This document shows positions 39,700 through 50,800 of a stretch of 64,000 nt of DNA, piece by piece. Location of the stretch: NCBI GenBank assembly GCA_024195265.1, contig JAJLRJ010000014.1, positions 12,985,509-13,049,508 of the forward strand. Reading direction: 5' to 3'. The translations under genes and the position numbers were made by a program. The DNA is from Dendrophyllia cribrosa. Taxonomy: Eukaryota; Cnidaria; Anthozoa; Scleractinia; Dendrophylliidae. Within the stretch, counting starts at the first letter, position 1; the number at the start of each line of letters is the position of its first letter. Under the pieces are notes generated by a model, which was not told the DNA's origin, ran no database searches, and saw only the letters and a program-made list of their open reading frames with translations.

Positions 39700-40940
39700 T
39701 CCGGCAAAAGCCATGCGTTAAATGTCGTAACTGGTCTTGTTTTACTTAAAAAACGTCTTGAAGTAACACTTTAAATTTCTCTAACATCGCCTTCAAGTTG
39801 TGTGTTTCACTTGATGTAAGTGAAATGATTTCGGATATAAGTTGTCAGAATGTCTTCTCGAGGATGGATCCAGATGGCAGACATCAGGATACGTTTATTT
39901 TTTCCATCGAGATCGTTGTCAACCAACCTTTAACTGCCTTGTTCGAAAGTATAACTGAATTTAACAAATGTTTTAAAATTGTATACGTATTAGGAAATCA
40001 GTTGAAAACGAATAGCCGTCTAAAGAAAGTAGAGTGACGCTCAGTCAGGAAGTTTTGTTTGAACGGTCACACCTCAGCTTAGGGCTTTGTTGTGAAGAAA
40101 AGTAAAGATAAGAGAGAAAGAGTATGTTTAAATGTTAGATCAACATTACGCGAGATAAGGTTTAAGAATTAGATTCAGGTTTCTTTCACTTAATTTCTTT
40201 CAGGTTTCCACTGAAAAGTCAACGAGTGGTTGCCTCGAAAAAAATTTAAGGTGAGTCGTCAGTTTGTGTACCATTTAATTAACAGTGTAAAATATCCATT
40301 CAGTATTTCATTATGTAGTTGCAGCTTTTAATTTACAGTAGTCGGTAAAATATTACGGCAACAACTGTTCAAACAATGCAGAGGAGCGAGTGTGCTTGTT
40401 GTTGTATGTTTTTTTTTAAGAATAAAGGACGATGTATTAAATGAAGTTTAGACGAGTTTTTACAAAACCGCGGTCTTTACCGATTTCAATGAAGTCAACA
40501 CGAACATTTTTAAATGTTTAAAAACGTATTTTTTATGACCAGTGCAAAATGGCATATAAAACAGAATAAAAACATTCATGACTTAACTGGACCGCTTATA
40601 AGCATATTTAGATCTTCATTAAATGCTCTTAAACTAAATCTAAGTTAGCCTTCGTTTAAAAAATTGGCCTAAAAGAACCAGTGACTTCATTTGAAGTGTC
40701 CTCTGTATTTTTTTACTTCTCCCATAAAAGAAAGTTGACCGGCATATATAAACGTATATGAGCGTATATAACGGTATAAGCGTATATAAGTTACATTAAC
40801 TCGCTATTCCCCTGCCGTTCACAAATGTTATGGAAAATAGTTTTAGTTACTCTGACTTAGGACTGTTCTTTGAAATAGCCTACCCGTTGAGCTGCGGCAT
40901 TCTGGAGCATTCCGGGCTGGCTGCAAGCAATTCTTTTCAT
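39700..40940. other. No gene seen
   Basis: A 79-codon frame at 39798-40037 has no recognisable domain. Short ATATAAACGTATATGAGCGT repeats occur at 40745-40790. Confidence 0.4.
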
Positions 40941-40950
40941 CGGGTTACAG

Positions 40951-41081
40951 TTAAGGCCCGGGGGTGTCACACGATGTAAACTGTTGCGCGCAACGTCGCA
41001 AATATGTAGAACTCGATTCAATTTCTGCAACTGTTGCGCGCAACTTTGCAAGGAAAGTTGCACCGTGTGTCCGGGCCTTTA
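40951..41081. mobile_element. 131-bp MITE, ends TAAGGCCCGG / CCGGGCCTTTA
   Basis: TTAAGGCCCGG...GTGTCACACG and CGTGTGTCCGGGCCTTTA are inverted ends. GTTGCGCGCAAC palindromes lie inside. Confidence 0.65.
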
Positions 41082-41243
41082 GAGTAGTTTCAAATGAGAT
41101 TCATGTATAGCAGGTTACTTATAATTCCTTACAGTTCACATTAGTTTTATTAATACACAGTAGTCTTTTGAATTATTAATCACGGTACAATATTTTTAGT
41201 ATCATATAAAGTTGTAGTATCTTAGTTGCAATTTGTAAAAATT

Positions 41244-41430
41244 CAGGCCCCGGTTGTTCAAAAGGTGGATAGCGCTATCCACCGGATAAATCACTATCCA
41301 GTGGATAAGCATTAGCAAAACCAATTGTGTTAAAAAAATTTTAAAAAAAATTAAAAAAAAATTGTGTTATCCACTGCATAGTGATTTATCTGGTGGATAG
41401 CGGTATCCACCTTTTGAACAACCAGGCCTG
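41244..41430. mobile_element. 187-bp hairpin MITE (GGTTGTTCAAAAGGTGGATA)
   Basis: CAGGCCCCGGTTGTTCAAAA and TTTTGAACAACCAGGCCTG are inverted. The arms also contain GGATAGCGCTATCC and GTGGATAA(C). It is a strong hairpin and non-coding. Confidence 0.8.
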
Positions 41431-41490
41431 ATGAGTTGACCGTCTATAAATAAAGTTATTCTATTCAATTCAATTCAATTCAATTCAAGA
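41431..41490 (+). repeat. Retroelement-like tail with ATTCA repeat
   Basis: AAATAAAGTTATTCTATTCA followed by several ATTCA units looks like the 3' end of a LINE or SINE. No body is recognisable upstream because of the MITE at 41244-41430. Confidence 0.4.
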
Positions 41491-41512
41491 GCCTCAGCCT
41501 GCACTATCTTCC

Positions 41513-41850
41513 CACACATAAAAGATCTAGGGTAAAAAGGCAAGGAATTGTAACGAAAAAATACTGAAGATGAACATTAAATGAACTTGAAAATGTCTGA
41601 AAAGTACATCGTGGTTAGATGAGATGTAATTTACGTAGCGCCGCGAGGACAATTAGCTCCCGTCGAAGGTTTGTGTTTCAAACCGAAATATCAAGTCTTA
41701 TGCACAATCTTCCCATTAAAGATCTAGGATAAAAAGGCAAGGAATTGTAGCGTAAAAAACTAAAGATGAACATTAAATGAACTTGAAAATGTCTGAAAAG
41801 TACATCGTGGTTAGAGCAAAGAGCAAAGCCGCGAGGAGAATTGGCAAGAC
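41513..41850. repeat. Tandem duplication of a ~185-bp segment
   Basis: AAAGATCTAGG(G/A)TAAAAAGG...AACTTGAAAATGTCTGAAAA...ATCGTGGTTAGA occurs at 41521-41620 and 41719-41815. CCACGTGA is repeated at 41873-41897. Confidence 0.7.
41655..41697 (+). repeat. Degenerate hammerhead-like PLE-end relic
   Basis: GTCGAAGGTTTGTGTTTCAA continuing ACCGAAATATCA. The same block is at 42142-42176 and, inverted, at 27318-27365. Stem II and GAAA persist, but the CUGANGA core is broken. It suggests the 3' ends of an older PLE family. Confidence 0.35.
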
Positions 41851-42141
41851 ACTGAACAGCACACTGCATGACCACGTGACCACGTGACCACGTGACCACG
41901 ACTACACATCATCAAGGTTTGCCGGATCTGTGACAAAGATCTGGATCAGCAGAAAATCTTGAACAAATGTTAAGCAATACGTCAAACTCATCCTACCCTG
42001 CGAATATAACCGCCTTCCATCTCTCTCGGCTGCTAGGGGCGTTCGTGCGAACTGCCCTAGCGGCCGACAGCGATGGGAGGCCGCTGTATTCGCGGGCTAA
42101 ACTGATCCTTACGGTTAAGGAAAGGCTTTACGTGTAATCCT

Positions 42142-42176
42142 CCGTCGAAGGTTTGTGTTTCAAACCGAAATATCAG
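42142..42176 (+). repeat. Degenerate hammerhead-like PLE-end relic, second copy
   Basis: Same CGTCGAAGGTTTGTGTTTCA...CCGAAATATC block as at 41655-41697. Upstream CTGATCCTTACGG matches 27260-27280 (CTGATCCTTACGGCAAG). Confidence 0.35.
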
Positions 42177-42608
42177 GCAAAAAAGTAATTACATATTTTA
42201 GTTTATTTTGTTGTTCTTGCCTATGTCTTTTTTGCGCCGTAAGGACGAGCCAAACTAATTCGCCGCTCGAAATAGCACCGCCGCTAAAAACGTTGTCCTT
42301 GCACAATCAATCCGGCCACCTACGCAAGATAAATGAAATTTAGTCTCACGATGTAGTAACTTTTTGATTAGTTGGCGACATTAAGTAGTCTGCTTACTGC
42401 TGTCTTCATTAGACGATGGGATCGAATGAATGCGCATCGCTCTATGTACAACTCTCTCGAAGGGGACACCCCGTAAGGCGGACACATCTTTAATTCAAAT
42501 GGACAGACTGCAAATCACAGTAGTTGCTAAAAATATATATATATATATATATAATTTTCACTTGTAAAACAATAAGCTCCGACTCCAGTCAAGACTTTTG
42601 ACAGATTT

Positions 42609-42648
42609 ATTCTCAACGTTTCGGCCTCACGGCCTTCTTCAGGAGAAT
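42609..42648 (-). ncRNA. Minimal hammerhead-ribozyme motif, PLE4 3' region
   Basis: Minus strand: AUUCUC (stem I), CUGAAGA, A-GGCC-GUGA-GGCC (stem II), GAAA, CG, UU, GAGAAU (stem I'). All core positions are present and stem I is six perfect pairs. Stem III needs a second ACGU. Predicted cleavage is after GUU. Confidence 0.8.
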
Positions 42649-42831
42649 TATTGCATTATGGCTTGCTTACAACATTTCAAAATTTGCTATTAACGGAAAT
42701 GCGGTTCGTTGCAAATACGAACTCGCATACGATTAAACAATTAAACCTTATTGGCTGCAGCGCGCATTTGAATAACGTAATGGAATAAAACAAACCGACA
42801 TGCGCGCGCGCGTGCACAAAATGTTAACTGC

Positions 42832-45078
42832 TTAAGACTGGCCGTTTATGGCAGGTTTTATACGTTCAATCCATAAATTTTCCCTCGCACGCCTTGTCTC
42901 CGTATCGTGTCGTCTGACTTTTTCAACCACAGTCAGTTTAAAGTGCTGCAACCCACACGCTCTGAAGTGTCTAACTGTTGGGATGTTTTTATTACCGGTA
43001 CTGATATCCGAACGGTGTTGATTTGCACGTGTTCTTATGCAGTTAGATGTTTCCCCTACATACTGTTCTTTACATTTCATGCAGGTGATCACGTAAATCA
43101 CGTTTGTTGTTCGGCAGGTGATGTTTTGATGTATTTGAAAGGTTTCACCGGTATTTTTACTTTTGATGGTTTGTGTAAACTCTCCATAATGCTTGCATGA
43201 CGCACACCTTGGGTCAGAATTACACGGACAGAATCCGGGTTGATTTTTGCTGTTGGGTAGGGTTGTCTTGTGTGTGCGTGCGAAGTGAATTTTCAAGTTT
43301 CTGTTGTTTTGAAAACTACGGCTGCAAATTGGGCATGTACTGGCTGGAGGCTCTGGTATGGCGATGTTGTTAAGTAGTTGTGCGTGGTGGTCAGGCTCCG
43401 CTGGTAATCGTTTACTGGTGAGTAGGTCCGAGAGGTTTCTCCCTTTGCGAAAAGAGATCAATGTTGGGTCACGGAAGACCTCCTTACATCTTTGTGAAGC
43501 GTGCAATATGGGTTGATATTCTTTGATGATTTTGTTCAAACATCCGAGCGCTGGATTATAGGTGACTATGAGTGGTACCCGCTCCGTGTTGTTCTTTTGA
43601 TTCTCCATGTGTAGTGCATCACTCCTGGACGTTTGTCTTGCCTTTGCAATTGACTCTTTAATGTGTTTGCGTTTGTAACCCCGGTCAAGTAAGATGTTGA
43701 AAAGTTCACGCGCTCGTGTTTCGAAGAAATCATTCTCCGAGCAGATGCGGCGGAGTCTAAGAGCCAAACTGTATGGGATGGCAGCCTTAGTGTGGCGCGG
43801 ATGACAGCTAGTCCAATTTAGGTACTGGTGGGTGTCCGTGGGTTTGGTGTAGAGATCCGTTTTGATCTTGCCGTTATCAAGGATCACCTGTACGTCAAGA
43901 AAGGGGATGGTACTTGAAGATACTGTTTGTTCAAATTTTATGTGTGGATCAAAGCTGTTGCAAGTATCAAAGAATTGTTGAAGTTTGGTTTTACCAAATG
44001 TCCAGAGGAAAAAGATATCATCAATGAATCTGAACCACACCAATGGTTTCAGGGTGGTATGCTCTAATAGTTGTTCCTCTAGCAGTCCCATATAGAGATT
44101 TGCGTATGTAGGGGCCATCTTGGTACCCATAGCGGTTCCTGTTTGTTGAACGTAATGGTTTCCTTGGAACGTCAGGTTGTTGCATGTGAGCACCAGCTTT
44201 ATAAACTTTAGGACAGTTGTTTTCCTGTTTTCGTCATATTTGTTGACACGCATGTAGTGTTCGCACGCTTTCATACCATTTTCATGTGTGATGTTGGTGT
44301 ATAATGATTTGACATCCCATGTGACTAATAAGGTATCTGCAGGTAATGTTTGGTTGTTGTTAATTTCGTTTATTTTTCTTAGAAAGTGATTATCGTCCCT
44401 CAGGTAAGATGGTAGATTTTGTACCAGTGGCTGGAGTTGGCCATCTACCCATTTGGAGATGTTAGCCGTAGCGGAGTTAATAGTGTTGCAGATAGGCCGC
44501 GCCGGTGGTGGGCGTTGTGGTTTATGGATTTTCGGTACAAAGTAGATGTTTCCTGGTCGGGCTTTTTCTACCACTAGGTAATTTGCAGTATCTGGGTCAA
44601 TAACGTTCGTAGCTAGGGCCTGTTGTACTGCTTGTTTCACTTTGCCTAGAAACTCAGGAGTAGGATCGCCAATCACTTGTTGGTAGACTTTGTCACCATT
44701 TTGGTCTACGCCATTAAGCTGGGTGTATGCTTCTTTAAGATAATCATTGCGATTTTGTACGACAACAGCGGCTCCTTTGTCGGCTTGGAAGATTACGATG
44801 TTTTTGTCGCGTTTTAGCTCTTTGATCGCCGTGGTTTCTTCCTTTGTGATGTTGGAGCGCAGCTTAATTATACCTCTATTCGTCTTTTCCAGAATGGATC
44901 TTTCCACAGTATTGATGTAGCAATCTAGGACCTGATCTCTACCATTGCTGGGAGTCCATGATGATGGCTTCCTGTACAGATTTTTCCGCCCGTCTTGTGC
45001 GTTGTGTCCGTCCCAGAAAAATTCTTTCAATCGCATTCGACGACTCCATTTCTTTACATCCGCCGTAAGCTCTGTCAA
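42832..45078 (-). CDS. PLE4 reverse transcriptase / GIY-YIG endonuclease
   Basis: There are 748 uninterrupted codons, but the first codon is TTG. A TGA lies just upstream and no ATG precedes the RT. RT motif A is near D255 (TWDVKSLYTNI), B is GTAMGTKMAPTY, and C is RFIDDIF with D353 and D354. Next are TIPFLDVQV and KPTDTHQYLNWTSCHPRH. A C2H2 finger (CPICSRSF...HFARTH, from about 582), a Cys cluster (CNSDPRCASCKHY) and a full GIY-YIG domain (VIYVITC at about 660, YVGETSN, R and H in RTRANQHRSDI, E in RARENLWIERI) end the protein. Compared with PLE1, about 40-50 N-terminal residues are missing. The enzyme core looks intact, but expression from this copy is doubtful. Confidence 0.9.
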   Translation of the reverse strand: MTELTADVKKWSRRMRLKEFFWDGHNAQDGRKNLYRKPSSWTPSNGRDQVLDCYINTVERSILEKTNRGIIKLRSNITKEETTAIKELKRDKNIVIFQADKGAAVVVQNRNDYLKEAYTQLNGVDQNGDKVYQQVIGDPTPEFLGKVKQAVQQALATNVIDPDTANYLVVEKARPGNIYFVPKIHKPQRPPPARPICNTINSATANISKWVDGQLQPLVQNLPSYLRDDNHFLRKINEINNNQTLPADTLLVTWDVKSLYTNITHENGMKACEHYMRVNKYDENRKTTVLKFIKLVLTCNNLTFQGNHYVQQTGTAMGTKMAPTYANLYMGLLEEQLLEHTTLKPLVWFRFIDDIFFLWTFGKTKLQQFFDTCNSFDPHIKFEQTVSSSTIPFLDVQVILDNGKIKTDLYTKPTDTHQYLNWTSCHPRHTKAAIPYSLALRLRRICSENDFFETRARELFNILLDRGYKRKHIKESIAKARQTSRSDALHMENQKNNTERVPLIVTYNPALGCLNKIIKEYQPILHASQRCKEVFRDPTLISFRKGRNLSDLLTSKRLPAEPDHHAQLLNNIAIPEPPASTCPICSRSFQNNRNLKIHFARTHKTTLPNSKNQPGFCPCNSDPRCASCKHYGEFTQTIKSKNTGETFQIHQNITCRTTNVIYVITCMKCKEQYVGETSNCIRTRANQHRSDISTGNKNIPTVRHFRACGLQHFKLTVVEKVRRHDTETRRARENLWIERIKPAINGQS

Positions 45079-45233
45079 AAGTCATGTCAAAAGTCTTGAC
45101 TGGAGTCGGAGCTTATTGTTTTACAAGTGAAAATTCTACAAATACTTTCAATACTCCAAGATCGCGCAAGTGATCCTCCATTCCAGGGCTCAGAGGAGCA
45201 TTGTTTGAGGGACCAATCACAAGTCTTCAAAAC

Positions 45234-45281
<48 letters not shown>
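45234..45281. repeat. TA dinucleotide microsatellite
   Basis: More than 20 TA units, about 100 bp beyond the PLE4 end. Confidence 0.9.
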
Positions 45282-45284
<3 letters not shown>

Positions 45285-45288
45285 TGTC

Positions 45289-45289
<1 letters not shown>

Positions 45290-45351
<62 letters not shown>

Positions 45352-47150
45352 AAATCCTATAACAACCGCAGAACATTTTAGGAGGAGCCACCCACAATGT
45401 GAGCACAGTCACGGACAACACAAATAAGTAAGGAAAACAATGCAAAGTCATAAGGCAGACATGAGTGTTTGGGCGGACTGGGTCAACTGCAACTAAACTC
45501 TCAACTATAACGTAACTCTCTATAAGGGGACACTTTTCTAATGCGGACAGCTAAAGCTTGGTGACCGGCTTTTGTATTTATTGTACAGAACGTAGTATAT
45601 TTTGAAAGTTTGCGGCATGCCAGTTTCATTGAAGGTTGGTACGTGACCCGACTTTAAGATGGGCTGCTATTTGCATGTAAACGGTTACCTTTTCCCTCTA
45701 AAATGTCAATCTAGAAAGTTAATTTCCCTCTATTTTACATCAATTTTAATTTTGAAACAGCTTATCAAACTTCCAACGATCAAATAATCTCATATTTAAA
45801 AATTTCAAGCACCAAAAAAAAAGATAAAGGCATGTACTCACGTCTGTATTTGAAGTTTTTCACCTTTCCGGTATATTAAATTTAGATGAGTATCTGAGGT
45901 TAATTATTATATATTCTGCTCTGACTAAGACAATTCCGGCCATTAGGAATGTGTTTACATACATACACTGGTATTATTACAATAAATGTCCTTTTATAGA
46001 CCACATCGAGGTTCATATAAACTTTTTAATTTATAGTTCTGATCGGGAAAACTATCAACGTTAACACTGGTGAAAAGATCACAGTATGAAATAAAATCAA
46101 GTTTACAAAGCTTGTAAACTTGAGCAGAATATCTTGCCTGGAAGATCATAGATTGCGAAGGTAAACCTCCATACATAACACTGTACATATTTCTCAAATT
46201 ACTGAGCTATTGGCTTCAGGCAAAATAACGCAGTTCACGTTTGTTAGTTTTAAATGCTATTTCTAGATGTGTTGATGGTTTTCCTATCCAATGCATACAT
46301 GCAAGAAAACCTTCAAATTACGAAGAAAAATGCGTCGTGGTACATTCATTTGCATTTTGTTTTCTCTATGATAATGCACATATAGTTTTACTAATGACTC
46401 TTTCTGAGCTACTGTTCTCGTAAACGACCATGTACTGCGAAGAAAGTCCAGCACGCTCAAGAGCTTTTCATTTTAATAGTTATTCTTGAGATTTTTAAGT
46501 ATTTCATCCTTAGATTGAAAAGAAAGTGGCACCTTGCACCGCATAGAATAAACAGTGTGTCACAGAAAAGTACCGCTCAATGGCTTTCGTTTATAAATGG
46601 CCAGACGTTTTATCCACATAATCAAAAGTTAAAACTTATACTCTGAAGGTGAAAGGAATAAGTCTGCAGAAATTCTTATCTGATCATGCGGAATATTGAA
46701 GCAGAATCGAGGCGTCTAAATTTCTTATCTTAAAAATGCAGATACCCAGCATTTTAAAAGAAGATATAAAAATATCACCTCTGTAATAAAATATTTTTAG
46801 ATGAAAAGCTGCTTATTGTTTATTTGTTACTTGCTAAAACAATTTTAGCAAAAAGGCAGATTGCACTTTACATATACTTAAGACTTCTTACACTCAAGAC
46901 TCAAGACATTTGTCTAATTTTTTTTTTTTTGCTTGATGAAGTTTTATTTTAGCCGCAATAAGCAATTAAACCAATGCTCAAAATTAGACTTTTCAAAATA
47001 TGCATGGCGAGTTCTGGTTGGGTGTAGAGTTAATCATCGCATTTAAAATTATATTGCAGAAGAAGTTATCTCGCGTTAGGTTTTTTACATCTTTTGTTTG
47101 TTTTTTTTTCTAACACAGCGTGGTATACACTGGGGAACTTCCCTTCAGGA
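45290..47150. other. AT-rich stretch without a recognised gene
   Basis: A fragment of the ~105-bp repeat (inverse orientation) lies at 46555-46600. The small frames have no domain. Confidence 0.4.
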
Positions 47151-47184
47151 AACAGGTGAGTTTTTCCTCAAAATGACTTTTTGT

Positions 47185-47610
47185 AAAACAACTATGTTGC
47201 ACCACGGGAGAATGCTGCTCGATAGCTTTCGTTTGAATGGTCACACTTTAGGATTTCATCCACAGACTAGTCAAAATATAGAACCACATTGTTCAGCATG
47301 ATAAACAGTACCACAAGAAAGTACTGCTCAATAGCTTTCATTTGAATGGTCACACTTCAGAATTTCATCCACAGACTCAAAATATAGAACCACATTGTTC
47401 AGCATAATAAATAGTACCACAAGAAAGTACTGCTCAATAGCAGAGAGTACTGCTCAATAGCTTTCATTTAAATAGTGACACTTTAGGATTTGATCCACAA
47501 ACTCAAAAAATAGAACCAATAAACAGTACCACAGGAAAATACTGTTCAGTTCTAAGCTTTCATATGAATGGTACACTTTAGGATTTCATTCACAGTGAAT
47601 TAACAGAAAC
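47185..47610 (-). repeat. Array of about four units of the ~105-bp repeat
   Basis: Minus strand GAGTCTGTGGATGAAATCC-type starts occur at about 47256, 47360, 47487 and 47580. Each is followed (on the minus strand) by TGACCATTCAAATGAAAGC and GAGCAGTACTTTC. This is the opposite orientation to 57936-58520. Confidence 0.75.
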
Positions 47611-48069
47611 GAATGTTAAAATAACCATAGGTAAGGACACTACTCAACATGAAATATATATATTTTTGAAAATGAAATATATATTTTTTTTCCGAACATT
47701 CTCGTTCCCTTTTGATCGTACAAAAGATGAAAAAAATCCCAAATCGAGAGCGCTTTGGGTACTCTACTCTACGCGTCGACGTTATTTTATAACTTGTATG
47801 AATTAATGCATGTGAATTACCGCTTTAATTCTCAAACCTTTGTATTACAAAGACTCAAGTATATTTCTAAATAATTTTTAATGTTGTCAACGACGAGAGC
47901 GAGTAAAAATATGTAACTCTCAATTTGTATTATAAAATATATTTTGTGACGAAAATAATTTTAAATGATTGGTAAAAGATAAGCAAAAACCTAGTAAACA
48001 ATATGAAATGATTCAACGATTTAGAAGACTGAATAACTAATTATGTTAGCACCTCAAAATAGCGTGTAA

Positions 48070-48200
48070 TTACTTTGGCCAATCACAACAGAGGAAGACA
48101 TTTCCATGAACCAATCAAAACTCGAAGCAAATTGGATTTACATCTGATTGGTTGTGAAAATGGCGCGAGATTTTTTAGCCAATCACTAAGCGTAGCAATG
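48070..48200. repeat. Copy of the 8529-8745 dispersed repeat
   Basis: CCAATCACAACAG, CCAATCAAAACTCGAAGCAA and GAGATTTTTTAGCCAATCAC appear in the same order as at 8540-8702. Confidence 0.6.
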
Positions 48201-49130
48201 AAAAACCAAAAGCAATCGCGAATTTACTACAATGTATTAAAAAAGAGAAAAAGCATTGAAGCAAATTAGAAAAGAAACCTTGTTGGAATTTCCGTTTATT
48301 TTATTGTCGAAGTGCTTAATAAACCTTATTATGTTATTACTAGCTAAACCTGGGTCAAATGTGTTCAAAATAACATTTCAATAATGCTTGCTTAAGTCGG
48401 AGACTTGCTTAAATTGGAGACGAAATTATAGATATGAAGTCGCGAATTGAAGTTAATGAACCAGTAGTAGTAGAATTAAATATTTCTTTCACATACAAGC
48501 ATATTTTAAAGTTTGCGGTTTTGACGACGTATGTATATTAATGTGTGTTTAGCTTCTCCCTGTATTATAAGATGGCCTAAGAGAACTAGTTGAAAAACAT
48601 GAACATCTCTCTATTTATCCAGTTTCGCGGAAAAATTAAAGGAACGTACAAAACCAAATCTGGATAGTGGTAAATGAGGTGTGAGAGAAAGCCCAGACCA
48701 CGATTCGCAGATTGAAAAGAAATGAGTTATTTCATGCAAGATACATCTATTTCATGATTGTTAATCCTTTTTTTTTGGCCTGGGGTTCCCTATATAGTAG
48801 GAAAGCGAATGCTTTTAGGGGGTTAAAATGCGGCTTCCGACAAGCATCCCCCTGTCTTTTATATGGGAGTCTCGCCCGATGCTCGCAAAGACAAGAAGCG
48901 CCGAAAGAGTGGATTCTCGCGCCTGTCTGCTAGCGAATTTAATACCGTAAAATAATTCCTTTCCCCTCCTCGCCCCCGCCTATAAGTGTTAACTGCGGAT
49001 TACAAGGGAATTTTGTATACTGCCTTGCTGGCTGAAACAATGGACAAGTTTTCGAAGTTAAAGGATTATCAAAAGCTTGAAACTTAATTACAAAACATCA
49101 AGAACAGCTAAAATTAACCTTCCGTTGTTT

Positions 49131-50000
49131 CGTATTCACGAGATGGCTCTTTGAGCCCTTCTTCTTCTTCTTCATTATCTTTTTATTTAAAAACACGGGA
49201 TCACATTCATTACAGAAATGGTTCTCCAGTGAGCCGTGGGCTACAACATACAATAACCATAAAAAAATTAAAAAACCTTACACATTATAATCACAACTAT
49301 CCAATAAAAAATGTTTATCTAATCATAACTTATTATCACATCATTTTACTAAAAAGTATTTCATTTGACAGGCTAGCCTTAAAAGCATTCAGACTAGCAC
49401 GATCTCTTGCTTCTGCAGGGATTTTGTTCCAGAGGACGAACCCTCTGTAGTAAAGACTACATTTAGTTGCTTCAAATTTTGGTCTGAGAATATGCATATT
49501 TAATTTAGAGTTTCTCAAATTATGGGAGTGAACATTTGATGTATCATTAAAAATCCTTTTTTAAATATGATGGAGATAGACTATCGTAAATCTTATACAT
49601 CATAATAGCCAGATGTCTATTTCTCCTATGTCTGTCCCTTCCCGGTTCATCCAATAATTAACTTGACTGAGTTTCATAATCTGATAATATAATCCTCGCA
49701 GCCCTATTTTGTAACTGCTGGAGTCACTCAGATAAACTTTTACCAATACATCCCCATATAGTACTGCTATAATCAAAATATGGTAAAATTAATGTCTTAT
49801 ACATAGTTAATCGAGTTTCATACGGTACAGTAGGACTTATACGCTTTAGGACCGCAAGTCCTGCAGATATTTTCTTTGAAATCTCCTTAATGTGCAGGTC
49901 CTGACCAAGTTAAGGTTTCATCTGTAAGAAGTCCAAGGGATTTATAGACTGTCTCTCTTTTTAGTGGTACGTTGTTTACTGTAATTGTTTACTGTAACTC
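49131..50000 (-). pseudogene. LINE reverse transcriptase C-terminal relic
   Basis: Read down the minus strand, frames give YKSLGLLTDETLTW (about 49950), IKEISKKISAGLAVLKRI, PYETRLTMYKTLILPYFDYS, LQQLQNRAARIILSDYETQ, then KCSLYYRGFVLWNKIPAEAR (about 49450). This is the thumb / C-terminal region of CR1/L2/RTE-like non-LTR elements. At least one internal stop (after LSE) and one frame change break it. A 3' TTC/GAA-rich tail lies near 49160. No endonuclease part remains. Confidence 0.8.
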
Positions 50001-50514
50001 TTTACTGTATGTTTTACTTTGATTTTTGTAAGGCTCACATCTCACAAGTACTGAATAAGCAATCTTTTGGCTTTTCAAGGCACCCAAATGTGGCATTTTG
50101 GGGTTCAGAAATACGCCCTGTTAGACCACGAGGCCAAAGTTTCTTTGAGCGAATAATCAAACGCTCACAGAAAATGCCGGCGTACATATGATCTTATTGC
50201 TTTTGTAAACAACAAAGTAATTGTAATAGGGGAAAAATCGATATAATTTGGTCGTATCGTATCAACAATAAAAGCTAAAGCAGGTTACTTTTAAATACAT
50301 AAGCGTGCAATCGTTGCCTATCAACGCATGGATTATTAACAACGGCGAATGACTACACTGGATTATAATTTATAGCTTTAATTTATAGCTAAATGTGTAC
50401 TTATATATTATTCGCGCCAATGCCTCATGTTAACGATGACTTTGATTTTAGCATTTCATGACAAATCAAGAAAACTCAAGCAACTGAAAGAACCATGAGT
50501 AGTTTTGATGCCGT

Positions 50515-50800
50515 GGTTCCCCCCCGGGGGAGAGGGTACTCCTCTATATAAGCTATATAGATATGTGCCGCTCCAAAGGGTATGGTTTTCGTGCCGTTTT
50601 GGTCTGAAAACGGGTATATATTTTGACAATCTTGGTATGAAATTGGGTATGAATTTTAGAGGCCAGGTCTGATAACGGGTATGGAAAATGGTGTAGTTTG
50701 GTCTGAAATAGGGTCAGGATTTGGAGAATCGGGTAGCATCACATCCCCACCAAAAATTCCGAGGTGTACCCCCCTCTCCCAACCCCGGGGCTTGGGTGTC
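50515..50800. mobile_element. MITE related to 23936-24390
   Basis: CCCCCCCGGGGGAGAGGGTACTCC on the left and GTGTACCCCCCTCTCCCAAC on the right are inverted. Internal GGGTATG and TGATAACGGGTATGG motifs parallel the ACAGGGTATGG repeats of the other copy. Confidence 0.65.

Larger units (their letters stand above)
42553..45135 (-). mobile_element. Penelope-like element PLE4 with 50-bp inverted termini
   Basis: The 3' terminal 50 bp (42553-42602) are inverted at the 5' end (45086-45135). A TA microsatellite adjoins the 3' end (42533-42552) and another lies at about 45234-45281. Order on the minus strand: inverted end, coding frame, hammerhead, end. It belongs to a different PLE subfamily from PLE1/PLE2, judging by its C2H2 finger and FIDD motif. 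Confidence 0.88.
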
